From the NCBI GenBank assembly GCA_016937975.1, contig JAFGVN010000052.1:1-64000 (forward strand): a stretch of DNA of 64,000 nt. The letters are read 5' to 3'. Made by a program: the position numbers and the translations under genes. The first letter of the stretch is position 1, and each line of letters begins with the position of its first letter. The stretch is from Clostridia bacterium (lineage in GTDB: Bacteria; Bacillota; Clostridia; Peptostreptococcales; Acidaminobacteraceae). This document shows positions 17,468-26,771 of the stretch, in pieces. The notes below the pieces were generated by a model that worked only from the letters and a program-made list of their open reading frames with translations, had not been told where the DNA came from and made no database searches.

Positions 17468-18142
17468 TTGATAAAAGCCTTAGCACCTCAGGAAAGGCCA
17501 CGAGAAAAACTCTTGGCCCATGGTGTTGCTTCTCTCAGTCATGCAGAACTACTTGCGATTATTTTAAGATCGGGTAGCCATGATGAATCTGCAATAGGAC
17601 TGGGTCAGAAAGTGATACAACAACTGGATCATGGATTAAACAGTCTATCTTCAGTCACAGTAGAAGAATTAATATCACTTAAAGGTATAGGAGCAGCCAA
17701 AGCATGCCAAATCCTAGCAGCAATAGAACTTGGTAAAAGAGTATCTCAAAGTGAGAAACCTATATTGGGTAGAATACATTCTCCTTCCTCCGTTGTAAGT
17801 TTTTTTCAAAAAAAGTTAAAACACGAGAATAAAGAAATGTTTATTGTAGTTTATTTGAATACAAAACATGTGATTACCTCTTATGATGTGATTTCAATTG
17901 GTAGCTTAAATGCGTCCATTGTTCACCCCCGAGAAGTCTTCAATAAGGCTATCAAGAAAAGTGCAGCTGGCATACTCCTGATTCATAATCATCCTTCTGG
18001 CTATCCCGATCCAAGTTTGGAAGATAAAAAAATAACTCAACGCTTAAAAGAAGCGGGTGAATTAATTGGCATACAAGTTGTAGATCATCTTATTGTATGC
18101 GATCAGGAATATTATAGTTTTAAGGAAATGGATCAATTATAG
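17468..18142 (+). CDS. radC: RadC/DUF2466 JAB-domain protein
   Basis: RadC family, 224 residues. An N-terminal helix-hairpin-helix region (SLKGIGAAKACQIL) precedes a JAB1/MPN metalloprotease-like domain. The metal motif HNHPSG plus a downstream aspartate (YPDPSLED) is intact. It starts with TTG at 17468 after the site AGGAG. Despite its name a role in DNA repair is doubtful; the biochemical function is not settled. Gene order with maf and mreB is conserved in Firmicutes. Confidence 0.93.
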   Translation: MIKALAPQERPREKLLAHGVASLSHAELLAIILRSGSHDESAIGLGQKVIQQLDHGLNSLSSVTVEELISLKGIGAAKACQILAAIELGKRVSQSEKPILGRIHSPSSVVSFFQKKLKHENKEMFIVVYLNTKHVITSYDVISIGSLNASIVHPREVFNKAIKKSAAGILLIHNHPSGYPDPSLEDKKITQRLKEAGELIGIQVVDHLIVCDQEYYSFKEMDQL

Positions 18143-18162
18143 TACAGAAATGTACTATTTTT
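18139..18162 (+). terminator. Terminator after radC
   Basis: ATAGTACA (18139-18146) pairs with TGTACTAT (18151-18158) around a GAAA loop, followed by five T when the stem ends. A second AT-rich inverted repeat follows at about 18160-18185. Confidence 0.7.
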
Positions 18163-18278
18163 ACTTTTTTAGGGAAAAGTAAAAAGAATCTATTTCAGAA
18201 GTTTTACATATGAGATGAAAGGGAAATGAAACTATGTTATCATAGAGGTTGAGGAACTATAAAAAATCCATAATAATT

Positions 18279-18303
18279 GCCTTGAAGCACTGGCATTCAA
18301 GGC
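18279..18303 (+). other. Hairpin in the mreB leader region
   Basis: GCCTTGAA (18279-18286) can pair with TTCAAGGC (18296-18303). There is no T-run, so it is not a terminator. It may shape the mreB leader or bind a protein; function unknown. Confidence 0.3.
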
Positions 18304-18360
18304 CTGAATAGTGTACAATCTTTTAGTATGATATATTAGCTAGTTGAGAGGAGAAATCTG

Positions 18361-19392
18361 TTGGGTATTTACGATTTATTCAATAAAGAAATAGGTATCG
18401 ATTTAGGTACTGCAAATACATTGGTAACAAGAAACGATAAAAAAATTATTTTAAGAGAACCATCTGTTGTAGCCATGAATTTAGACTCAGGTGATGTTGT
18501 GGCTGTAGGGGCTGAAGCAAAACAAATGATTGGTAGAACACCAGGCAATATTAAGGCGATTCGTCCTTTGCGTGATGGTGTTATTGCTGATTTCACTGTA
18601 ACTGAAAAAATGATTAAATATTTCATTAAAAAGACACATCCAAAGCAATTTCCTTTTGGTTCTATTAATGTTGCCATTTGCGTGCCTTCTGGTGTTACTG
18701 AGGTAGAAAAAAAGGCTGTTATTGAAGCCGCAGAAAGTGCTGGAGCAAAAAAAGTTATGTTAATAGAGGAACCGATGGCTGCAGCTATTGGTGCTGGTTT
18801 ACCTATTGAAGAAGCATTTGGTTCAATGGTTGTTGATATTGGTGGTGGTACTACAGAAATTGCAGTAATTTCCTATGGTGGTATTGTTTTGGCACGTTCG
18901 ATTCGTGTAGGTGGAGATGAGTTCGACGAAGCAATCGTTCAATTCGTCCGTAAGGAATACAATTTAATGATTGGTGAAAGAACTGCTGAAGAAATTAAAA
19001 TCAATATCGGTTCTGCATATCCATTGCAAGAAACAATTTCAATGCAAGTAACGGGTCGTAACTTGTTAACAGGCTTGCCTAAAACATTCACATTGACTTC
19101 AAAAGAGATTCTTTTAGCGTTGAAAGAACCCGTGAATGCTATTGTAGATGGTGTTCGTTATGCTCTTGAGAGAACACCGCCAGAATTATCTTCAGACATT
19201 ATCCAAAATGGTATTGTACTCACAGGTGGTGGGGCATTACTAAAGGGATTAGATATTTTAATTAAGGAAGAAACACAGGTGCCTGTAGTGATTGCAGAAA
19301 ATCCTTTGGATTGTGTTGCAATTGGTACTGGTTTAGCTGCAAAGGAACTTAGAAGAATTAAAAAACAAAGCAATAAACCTAAAAAATACTAA
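18361..19392 (+). CDS. mreB: Rod shape-determining protein MreB
   Basis: Actin-like filament protein, 343 residues, that guides side-wall peptidoglycan synthesis at the membrane. The phosphate loops [12 protein letters not shown] and [15 protein letters not shown] and the adenosine motif [12 protein letters not shown] are present. It uses a TTG start after the site GAGAGGAG. The N-terminal segment [12 protein letters not shown] matches other Firmicute MreB. It begins the mreBCD-mrdA-minCDE-rodA cluster. Confidence 0.97.
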   Translation: MGIYDLFNKEIGIDLGTANTLVTRNDKKIILREPSVVAMNLDSGDVVAVGAEAKQMIGRTPGNIKAIRPLRDGVIADFTVTEKMIKYFIKKTHPKQFPFGSINVAICVPSGVTEVEKKAVIEAAESAGAKKVMLIEEPMAAAIGAGLPIEEAFGSMVVDIGGGTTEIAVISYGGIVLARSIRVGGDEFDEAIVQFVRKEYNLMIGERTAEEIKINIGSAYPLQETISMQVTGRNLLTGLPKTFTLTSKEILLALKEPVNAIVDGVRYALERTPPELSSDIIQNGIVLTGGGALLKGLDILIKEETQVPVVIAENPLDCVAIGTGLAAKELRRIKKQSNKPKKY

Positions 19393-19403
19393 TTGGAGTT
19401 TTC

Positions 19404-20246
19404 ATGGAAAAGTACCAGAAACTTAAAAGATGGGCTATTTTCATTTCAGCTATTATGATTATTGCAATCATGGGTTTAACTATGGGAGGTAGAGAACGGG
19501 TTACCTTTGTTGAAAATGTTGTTGGTCGTATTGTGACGCCTATTCAAAAAGGTGTTTATAACGTAGGCAAATTCATTGGTGATAAAATTGATCCGATTAT
19601 TTCCATATGGGAATTGGAAGATGAAAATAAAACATTACTCGCTGAAAATGAAAGATTAAATCAAGCGCTTATAGAAGCACAATTAACAGAAGAAGAGTAT
19701 GAAGATTTAAATGAGCTAAAATCCGTTTTAAATTATGTAGATGATATGCGTATTGATTCATATATCACTGCGAATATTATTGGAAAAGATACAGGTAATT
19801 GGTATAACATGTTTATTATTGATGCAGGTACTGATGATGGTATAACAAAGTATTCTGCTGTAATGAATGGCAATGGCTTAGTTGGCCTGGTTTACGAAGT
19901 AGGTGCTAACTGGGGGAAAGTTGTAACAATTATTGACAATAAAACATCCATTGGTTTTGAAGTCCTTGGTGCTGACAAAACTTATGATGGTATTTTACAT
20001 GGTAGTGTAAATTCTGTCATCAGTGGTGAATTATTTGATCCACATGCTGTGGTTGAAGAAGGTAATACCATTGTTACTTCAGGTTTAGGTGTTTTAGCAA
20101 AAGGTATTCATATCGGGCAGATTAAAGAAGTAAAATATGATGATGACAATTTACTTACAGAGATTATTGTAGAACCTTCTGTAGATTTTAAAAATATTAA
20201 TCGTGTTTTTGTTGTTGTAAAGGAAGAGTTAGAAGATGTTCAATAG
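19404..20246 (+). CDS. mreC: Rod shape-determining protein MreC
   Basis: Single-pass membrane protein of 280 residues. An N-terminal helix (residues 11-27) is followed by a coiled coil (about 65-105) and the beta-rich MreC domain with YSAVMNGNGLVGLVYEVG. It links MreB and the elongasome synthases outside the cell. It overlaps mreD by 11 bases. Confidence 0.95.
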   Translation: MEKYQKLKRWAIFISAIMIIAIMGLTMGGRERVTFVENVVGRIVTPIQKGVYNVGKFIGDKIDPIISIWELEDENKTLLAENERLNQALIEAQLTEEEYEDLNELKSVLNYVDDMRIDSYITANIIGKDTGNWYNMFIIDAGTDDGITKYSAVMNGNGLVGLVYEVGANWGKVVTIIDNKTSIGFEVLGADKTYDGILHGSVNSVISGELFDPHAVVEEGNTIVTSGLGVLAKGIHIGQIKEVKYDDDNLLTEIIVEPSVDFKNINRVFVVVKEELEDVQ

Positions 20247-20745
20247 TGATTATCAAATTAAGTATAGAACTTTGCTATTGATTATCGTTTTGAATTATAT
20301 ATTTCAATCAACGATTTTACAAGCCTTAAAGGTTAATGGTATCGCAGCCAATTTCACTTTGGTCATGGTTTTGTTGGTAACTATTTTCTATGGGCTTTTA
20401 AGTGGCTTGTTCACAGCGATTATTGCAGGTTTATTTACTGATGTATTCTTCAGTATGGCCATTGGGATTAATTTGTTTATTTTAATTGTAATTGCAGTTT
20501 TAATTGACATTATTGGTCGCCCATTGTTTACGGGTAATCGACTGACACTAATTTTTATGACCACAATTAGTACGATTTTATATCATTTCATGTATTTCTT
20601 TTTCATGTACTTCTTGAATAAGGGCATTTCTTTTAACACGGTGTTTAAACACATTGTGCCCTATGAAATTGTTTTGAATTCCATTGTATGTGTTATTGCT
20701 TATGCCATCGCCATTCGATGGATTGAACGCCATAAATTGGATTAG
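20236..20745 (+). CDS. mreD: Rod shape-determining protein MreD
   Basis: Small integral membrane protein of 169 residues with five or six hydrophobic helices. Sequence conservation in this family is low; the call rests on size, topology, the G-L-x-x-D-x-F-F segment (AGLFTDVFFSMAIG) and its place between mreC and the PBP2 gene. Start overlaps mreC. Confidence 0.9.
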   Translation: MFNSDYQIKYRTLLLIIVLNYIFQSTILQALKVNGIAANFTLVMVLLVTIFYGLLSGLFTAIIAGLFTDVFFSMAIGINLFILIVIAVLIDIIGRPLFTGNRLTLIFMTTISTILYHFMYFFFMYFLNKGISFNTVFKHIVPYEIVLNSIVCVIAYAIAIRWIERHKLD

Positions 20746-20774
20746 AATGACAGTTCATAGAACTGTCATTTTTA
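20746..20774 (+). terminator. Hairpin between mreD and mrdA
   Basis: AATGACAGTT (20746-20755) pairs perfectly with AACTGTCATT (20761-20770), loop of 5, then a TTTTT-like run. It could trim transcription between mreD and mrdA or act as a partial terminator. Confidence 0.65.
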
Positions 20775-20813
20775 TATGAATGATGAACCATTATTTAATT
20801 GAAAGGTGATTTT

Positions 20814-23711
20814 GTGTTAGAAAAATTATTGGATAGACGTCACATCGTTGTAATACTCATATTTGTTCTCTTTGGTGCTTTAGCTTTGCGTCTTGCGGAT
20901 TTAACCATCATTCAAGGCGAAGCCTATCGAGAAAAGGCTGATGAATCTTTTCAAAAAAGGATGACAATCTCGGCTAAAAGAGGTGAAATTTATGATGCCA
21001 ATGGTATTTTATTGGCGGGTAATATTCCCAGTTATACCGTACAGTTTTTAGATGCGCCTCAATATGCAGACCAAGTGAATGAAGTGAGTGTTAATCTTCT
21101 GACTTTGTTGGAAGAGAAAAATGAAACTTACTTGGATTTTCCAATTCAATACATCGGTGAAGGATTTTTCTATACCAATGAAATAAATACACAAAATTGG
21201 TTGTTGGAAAATGGCTTCCAAAGATATACGACAGCGCAGGAAGTTTATGACCAAGTTAGGCTCGATAACTATATTGATGTGGAATTAAACAATTATGATG
21301 CGCAAACCTTATTGTTATATAAAGGGATTTCTTTACCCATTTCAGTTAAATCCATGAAGTTTTTAGCGGATTTGGAAAAGGAAAACTTTTTAAAATACTA
21401 TGGTTTGGATCCAGGTTTAACTGCAAAAGAAGCTTTTGAAGCTTTAAAGAAACATCGTAAATTTAAAATATCGGAAAATTACTCTGTAGAAGATGCTTTG
21501 AAGATTATGACTGTTCGCCATGCCTTTAACTTGTCTGGCTATTATTCGTATATTCCTACTGACATTGCAAAAAATGTTTCGAAGGAGACCGCTGTATTGA
21601 TACAAGAACGTACAATTGATTTTCCTGGGGTTTCCATTGTAGTTGAACCCATTAGAGATTATCCTTTTGGTTCTTCAGCAGCCCATGTTTTAGGTTATCT
21701 TGGTAAAATCTCTACCTCCAGAGAAATTGAAAAATATATCGATGAAAATAAATATAGCCCCGATGATTTAATCGGAAAAACAGGTCTTGAGAATACTTTT
21801 GAGGATGTTTTACATGGTGAGGATGGCTATAAGTTTGTTTATGCGGATGCTAAAGGTAACTATATTGGGGATGTTCTAGAAGGTGTACCAGGTAAAGAAC
21901 CCAAAACTGCTTATACCGGCAAGGATATTCAGTTAACCATAGATATTGAACTACAACAAAAGCTTGAAAGCATGTTGGAATATACCTTAGGGCAAATTCA
22001 AATTGGCGGCACATACGAAAGCCCTTGGGGAAACATGAAGTACGACCAGTTTGAGCATGCGCAAACTGGTGCAGGTGTTATTATTAAAGTGGATACAGGT
22101 GAAGTTTTAGCCATGGCAAGTTATCCATCGTATGATCCAAATTTGTTTTCAACAGGGATTAGCATGGAGGATTGGAATAATCTGCAACCAGAAAATTCAA
22201 GAAATCCTTTAGCACCTAGACCGCTATACAACATAGCTGCCAATACATCAGTACAGCCTGGTTCAACATTTAAACCTATGACGATCTTAACTGCTCTAGA
22301 GCAGGGGCTAGATCCAAATGCCAAACTCTTTACCAATGGTGCAGTTGAAGTTGGTAATCGTTTGTTCCAGTGTTGGATATACCGTGAACAACATAGAATT
22401 CATGGCGCTATTAATGCAATGGACGCCTTAAAGGTATCATGCAACTATTTTATGTTTGATGCTGTTAGAGGTTTTGATTATTACAGAAACAAAAGCTTGG
22501 GTTATGAGATGTCAACTGATATCCTTATGGATTATTCTCAAAGATTTGGTCTTGGTGAATATACGGGTATAGAAATTCATGAAGACAATAAAGGCTTACC
22601 AAGTGAAGAAATAAAAGTGGCCAATGCGAAGTACTCCTTGAGACGATTTTTGAGTATTCATTTAAAAGAATATTTTTCAGAAGAAAAATTAAAGGATGAA
22701 GATTATAAGGATTTGCTTCTCGATACCATTGTCGGTTGGACTGATGAGTATATGGAAAAAGGGATGACGAGAAATGAAATCACGAGAAGATTAATGGCGC
22801 TTCAACCAGTTACCACTCAAACCGAAACTGAGCTCTTAACGGATTATATTTTATACTCATATTTTATGCAGATTCCATGGCGTGAAGGTGATGATTTAAA
22901 CTTGTCTATTGGTCAAGGGGAACACCGTTATACGATTTTACAAATCGCTCGGTATATTTCTGCTATTGCTAATGACGGTTATTTAAATGAATTGACATTG
23001 ATTAAAACCATTGATGGTGAACTGCAAATCAATGAAGCTACTGAAAGAATTGTCTTGAATGACTACGAAAACCTTGCTGTTGTTCGTGAAGGCATGCGTC
23101 GAGTAAATGATGAGCCAGGTGGTTCTATGTATTCTGTGTTTAAGAATTTTCCGATTGAGTCAGGCGGTAAAACAGGTACTGCTCAGAAGGAAGGTAGAAT
23201 TCCTCCAGTGGACGAAGTTGAATACTTAAGAGAATTTCTTGATAGTATTGTTAAAGATGCAAATTACGGTGTGAGTAAAACCAATGAATCATATATTACC
23301 ATAACACCACAAGAACTTGAAGATACAACGAATGCCTTGATGGAAGTGAGAAATGAAGAAGTCGCAGCTTTACAATTGGAATTTAATGCCATGGATGATA
23401 GTCCTGAGAAAATGGAATTAGGTGAAAAAATAGAAGACAAAGCAACCAATGGCTATCTAGAACAAGGTACAATTATGAGAGAAGCGCTAAAAATTCTTGG
23501 TGGTGAGAAGATCACAGATGAGTTGATTGATGCGTACAGACAAGAATATGATCCTTATGCATGGGTTGTATCTTTTGCTCCTTTTGAAGATCCTGAAATC
23601 TGTATTGCTGTTATGGTGCCACAAGGTGGTCATAGTTATTATACTGCACCAATGGTAAGAGATTTATTCGCAGAGTATTTCGGATTGGTACCTGAAACTG
23701 AAGAAGAATAA
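20814..23711 (+). CDS. mrdA: Penicillin-binding protein 2 (elongasome transpeptidase), long form
   Basis: Class B penicillin-binding protein, 965 residues, that cross-links peptidoglycan together with RodA. One N-terminal membrane helix, a dimerisation/pedestal domain and a transpeptidase domain. The active-site S-T-F-K has its serine at about residue 484, S-C-N lies about 60 residues later, and K-T-G at about 786. Two helical, charged insertions are visible: about 100 residues after the SCN motif and about 110 after KTG. Such long PBP2 forms are known in clostridia. GTG 20814, with site AAAGGTGAT, is preferred to the in-frame TTG at 20799. Confidence 0.93.
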   Translation: MLEKLLDRRHIVVILIFVLFGALALRLADLTIIQGEAYREKADESFQKRMTISAKRGEIYDANGILLAGNIPSYTVQFLDAPQYADQVNEVSVNLLTLLEEKNETYLDFPIQYIGEGFFYTNEINTQNWLLENGFQRYTTAQEVYDQVRLDNYIDVELNNYDAQTLLLYKGISLPISVKSMKFLADLEKENFLKYYGLDPGLTAKEAFEALKKHRKFKISENYSVEDALKIMTVRHAFNLSGYYSYIPTDIAKNVSKETAVLIQERTIDFPGVSIVVEPIRDYPFGSSAAHVLGYLGKISTSREIEKYIDENKYSPDDLIGKTGLENTFEDVLHGEDGYKFVYADAKGNYIGDVLEGVPGKEPKTAYTGKDIQLTIDIELQQKLESMLEYTLGQIQIGGTYESPWGNMKYDQFEHAQTGAGVIIKVDTGEVLAMASYPSYDPNLFSTGISMEDWNNLQPENSRNPLAPRPLYNIAANTSVQPGSTFKPMTILTALEQGLDPNAKLFTNGAVEVGNRLFQCWIYREQHRIHGAINAMDALKVSCNYFMFDAVRGFDYYRNKSLGYEMSTDILMDYSQRFGLGEYTGIEIHEDNKGLPSEEIKVANAKYSLRRFLSIHLKEYFSEEKLKDEDYKDLLLDTIVGWTDEYMEKGMTRNEITRRLMALQPVTTQTETELLTDYILYSYFMQIPWREGDDLNLSIGQGEHRYTILQIARYISAIANDGYLNELTLIKTIDGELQINEATERIVLNDYENLAVVREGMRRVNDEPGGSMYSVFKNFPIESGGKTGTAQKEGRIPPVDEVEYLREFLDSIVKDANYGVSKTNESYITITPQELEDTTNALMEVRNEEVAALQLEFNAMDDSPEKMELGEKIEDKATNGYLEQGTIMREALKILGGEKITDELIDAYRQEYDPYAWVVSFAPFEDPEICIAVMVPQGGHSYYTAPMVRDLFAEYFGLVPETEEE

Positions 23712-23788
23712 TACAAGATATATGAAGAGCTTTTAAAAAAAAACTAGATGTAGTATGATAGAGAGAGAAAGAAAAACTGGAGGTAGTT

Positions 23789-24451
23789 TTGAATAAATAT
23801 GTGGAGTTTAAAGGAACTTCAAATGGTTTGGTTCTATCCATTAAACCTTTTGAGTCATTTGAACAAATATTGGAAGGTGTTAAAGAAAAGCTAGATGCTT
23901 CTGCACAGTTTTTTCAGGGCGCTAAAATAATAGGCGTTGAAGGTTTTTTAGGTGAAGAAAAACAACGTGTTGCTTTATATCATTTGTTGACGGATGAATA
24001 TAATTTGGAAGTTCTTAGTTTAGACCCGTTAATGCGTATGACTAAATCAGAAGAAGTGCCTTCAGAAGTAATCGAAGAGGAAGAAGAAATCACTGAAATT
24101 GATTATAAACATGTGGATTATAATGAATTTGATACCAAAATTGTGAGACATACTTTAAGATCTGGTATGGGTGTTGCCTATGATGGTAATATTGTTGTGA
24201 TTGGAGATGTCAATCCGGGAGCAGAATTATCAGCAGGTGGCAATATTATCGTAATGGGCAAATTAAGAGGGATGGTACACGCAGGCAAATTTGGAAATAA
24301 AAATGCTTATGTCATCGCGAGTAAAATGTTGCCAACTCAAATAAGAATCACAAATGTTATTGCACGTGCACCAGAAGGTGAAAATATAGATGAATTAAAA
24401 CCTGAAATCGCTCATTTGAAATCAGGCAAGATGAGTATAGAGGAATTATAG
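23789..24451 (+). CDS. minC: Septum site-determining protein MinC
   Basis: FtsZ-assembly inhibitor, 220 residues. The N-terminal domain binds FtsZ. After an acidic linker (EEEEEITEI) the C-terminal beta-helix begins with RSGMGVAYDGNIVVIGDVNP and ends with the conserved ARAPE segment. It starts at a TTG with the site GGAGG. It is followed by minD and minE in the usual order. Confidence 0.95.
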   Translation: MNKYVEFKGTSNGLVLSIKPFESFEQILEGVKEKLDASAQFFQGAKIIGVEGFLGEEKQRVALYHLLTDEYNLEVLSLDPLMRMTKSEEVPSEVIEEEEEITEIDYKHVDYNEFDTKIVRHTLRSGMGVAYDGNIVVIGDVNPGAELSAGGNIIVMGKLRGMVHAGKFGNKNAYVIASKMLPTQIRITNVIARAPEGENIDELKPEIAHLKSGKMSIEEL

Positions 24452-24464
24452 AGAGGGGCTATAT

Positions 24465-25262
24465 ATGGGTGAGGTTATTGTAATTACGTCAGGTAAAGGT
24501 GGCGTTGGTAAAACAACTACAACTGCAAATATTGGTGCAGGTTTAGTTAATTTAGGAAAAAAAGTTGTTGTAATAGATGCAGATATTGGTTTAAGAAACT
24601 TAGATGTTGTTTTAGGATTGGAAAACAGAATTGTATATGACTTAGTTGATGCCGTAACAGGAGAATGTAAAATCAAACAAGCTTTAATTAAGGATAAGCG
24701 ATTTGATGGTTTATATTTAATTCCAGCAGCACAAACAAAAGACAAAGATTCAGTTTCTGAACAACAAATGGTAGATTTGTGTAATGAACTTAGAGAAACA
24801 CATGATTATATTTTAATTGATTGTCCTGCAGGGATTGAGCAGGGTTTTAAAAATGCCATTGCCGGTGCGGACAAAGCAATTGTTGTGACTACACCTGAAG
24901 TTTCTGCAGTTAGAGATGCAGATAGAATTATTGGCTTATTAGAAGCTGCAGAAATTGAAAATCCAAGATTAATTGTTAACCGTATTCGTCCAGACATGGT
25001 TAGAAGAGGGGAAATGATGGATCTTGCAGATATGAAAGATATTTTGGCGATTGAAGTTTTAGGTATTGTACCTGACGATGAAAATGTTGTTATCTCTACG
25101 AATAGAGGTTTGCCAACGGTCGCTGATGAAGCTTCTTTCTCTGGTCAGGCTTTTAGAAATATTGCTTTAAGAATTACAGGACAAGAAGTGCCTTTAATGG
25201 ATTTGGAATTGGATAATACTGTAATGGGTAAAATAAAGCGATTATTCGGTATAGGAAAGTAA
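24465..25262 (+). CDS. minD: Septum site-determining ATPase MinD
   Basis: Membrane-associated ATPase of 265 residues that recruits MinC. The deviant Walker A motif SGKGGVGKTTTT is at residues 8-19. The C-terminal amphipathic helix ending in MGKIKRLFGIGK is the membrane anchor. Spacing to minC is 13 bases and to minE 10 bases. Confidence 0.97.
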   Translation: MGEVIVITSGKGGVGKTTTTANIGAGLVNLGKKVVVIDADIGLRNLDVVLGLENRIVYDLVDAVTGECKIKQALIKDKRFDGLYLIPAAQTKDKDSVSEQQMVDLCNELRETHDYILIDCPAGIEQGFKNAIAGADKAIVVTTPEVSAVRDADRIIGLLEAAEIENPRLIVNRIRPDMVRRGEMMDLADMKDILAIEVLGIVPDDENVVISTNRGLPTVADEASFSGQAFRNIALRITGQEVPLMDLELDNTVMGKIKRLFGIGK

Positions 25263-25272
25263 GGAGTTTGTA

Positions 25273-25551
25273 ATGTTTGATTTAAAGAAATTTTTCTCTA
25301 AAAAACCTTCTAGTAGTGATGTTGCAAGAGATCGCCTTAAACTAGTTTTGGTACATGATAGAGCGAATTGTTCTCCAGAATTATTAGAGATGATTCGTGG
25401 CGAAATCTTGGAAGTCTTAGAAAAGTATGTTAATATCGATTCATCAAAATTGGATATTAGAATTTCTAATCATGAAAGAGAATTTGACGGAAAACCTGCT
25501 TTAATTGCTAATATTCCAATTACCAGTATGAAGCGAGGCCAAAATAATTAA
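25273..25551 (+). CDS. minE: Cell division topological specificity factor MinE
   Basis: Small protein of 92 residues, normal length. The N-terminal amphipathic segment MFDLKKFFSKK binds membrane, the next region (ARDRLKLVLVHDRANCSPE) releases MinD, and the C-terminal part is the dimer domain. A MinCDE system with MinE implies oscillation-type midcell placement, as in several clostridia, rather than DivIVA alone. Confidence 0.95.
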   Translation: MFDLKKFFSKKPSSSDVARDRLKLVLVHDRANCSPELLEMIRGEILEVLEKYVNIDSSKLDIRISNHEREFDGKPALIANIPITSMKRGQNN

Positions 25552-25553
25552 TT

Positions 25554-26684
25554 ATGAATGAAAACAACTTTTTGAAGAATATTGACTTCGGGTTGATTTT
25601 AATAGTAATCCTATTGTTTTCAATTGGATTGCTTGCTATTGCAAGTGCAACTAGAGTTCCGGATACATTTCAAGAAGATGGTTTATCAAGAGAGGTAAAA
25701 GTTCAGACTTTTGCCTTTATTGTTGGTTTAATTGCAATTGTCATTATTTTATTAATGGATTATCAATTTGTCGGTTCATTGTGGAAGCTTATATATGTCC
25801 TGTCCATAGGTGTACTTCTATTGGTTTATATTCCAGGATTAGGGGTTGTAAGAGGTAATGCCTTGAGTTGGATTGACTTGAAGGTCATTGATCTTCAGAC
25901 CTCAGAAGTTGCAAAAATAGGTTTTATAATCGCATTTGCAAAATTTCTTGAAAATAAAGAAGATGAAATCAACCAAATCAAAACCCTTTTTCAGGCTTTG
26001 ATTTTTATGGCACCATTTTTGTTGTTGATATATAAACAACCTGACTTAGGCTCAATGCTTGTGTTTGTCTTTATCGCTGCAGGTATGCTTCTTGTCGCTC
26101 GATTAGATTGGCGTTATGTGGGTACTGGTGTTGGACTTGCCGTTATTGGAGGTATGAATGCAGATAAATTTCTGTCACAAACACAAATGGATCGTTTGTT
26201 TGCATTTTTGGAACCGGAGAATCTGAGTTTACCTGGGAACTATCATGTTATGGCCTCTAAGACAACCATCGGAGCAGGCATGATCAGAGGTAGAGGTTTA
26301 TTTCAAGGTGTCTATCACAAAGGCGACTGGCTGCCAGTTCAAGAAACGGACTTTATCTTTGCTGTATGGGTAGAGGAAATGGGTTTTGTTGGAGGTATAG
26401 TGGTTATAGGTTTATACTTGCTTCTCCTTTTAAACTTAATGAAAATTGCTTATAAGGCGAAAGATAAGTTTGGTTCTTATATGGTAAGCGGTATTGTTTT
26501 CATGTTCTTGTTCCAAATTTTTGAAAACATTGCCATGACCATGGGTTTAATGCCTGTTACAGGCATTACACTTCCATTTTTAAGTTATGGTGGGAGTTCT
26601 ATGATTACCAATATGTTAGTGATTGGGATTGCTCTTAATGTATATAAGAGAAGAAAAAAACAAGGAATGTTCAGTACCAAGTAA
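25554..26684 (+). CDS. rodA: Rod shape-determining glycosyltransferase RodA
   Basis: SEDS-family peptidoglycan polymerase, 376 residues with about ten membrane helices. The catalytic-domain segments DLGSMLVF and the C-terminal FLSYGGSSM motif are typical. It works with the PBP2 encoded upstream. The start lies 2 bases after the minE stop, so co-translation is likely. FtsW is a possible alternative, but the neighbours mre, mrdA and min favour RodA. Confidence 0.93.
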   Translation: MNENNFLKNIDFGLILIVILLFSIGLLAIASATRVPDTFQEDGLSREVKVQTFAFIVGLIAIVIILLMDYQFVGSLWKLIYVLSIGVLLLVYIPGLGVVRGNALSWIDLKVIDLQTSEVAKIGFIIAFAKFLENKEDEINQIKTLFQALIFMAPFLLLIYKQPDLGSMLVFVFIAAGMLLVARLDWRYVGTGVGLAVIGGMNADKFLSQTQMDRLFAFLEPENLSLPGNYHVMASKTTIGAGMIRGRGLFQGVYHKGDWLPVQETDFIFAVWVEEMGFVGGIVVIGLYLLLLLNLMKIAYKAKDKFGSYMVSGIVFMFLFQIFENIAMTMGLMPVTGITLPFLSYGGSSMITNMLVIGIALNVYKRRKKQGMFSTK

Positions 26685-26723
26685 AAATTATTGGATAAAT
26701 CAGTGTAAATGAAGTATGATAGG

Positions 26724-26750
26724 GTATGGCTATACTAGCCATACTTTTTA
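26724..26750 (+). terminator. Terminator after the mre-min-rodA cluster
   Basis: GTATGGCT (26724-26731) pairs with AGCCATAC (26737-26744), loop of 5, then five T. Confidence 0.78.
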
Positions 26751-26771
26751 CATGTATTGAAGGAGAAGAAA

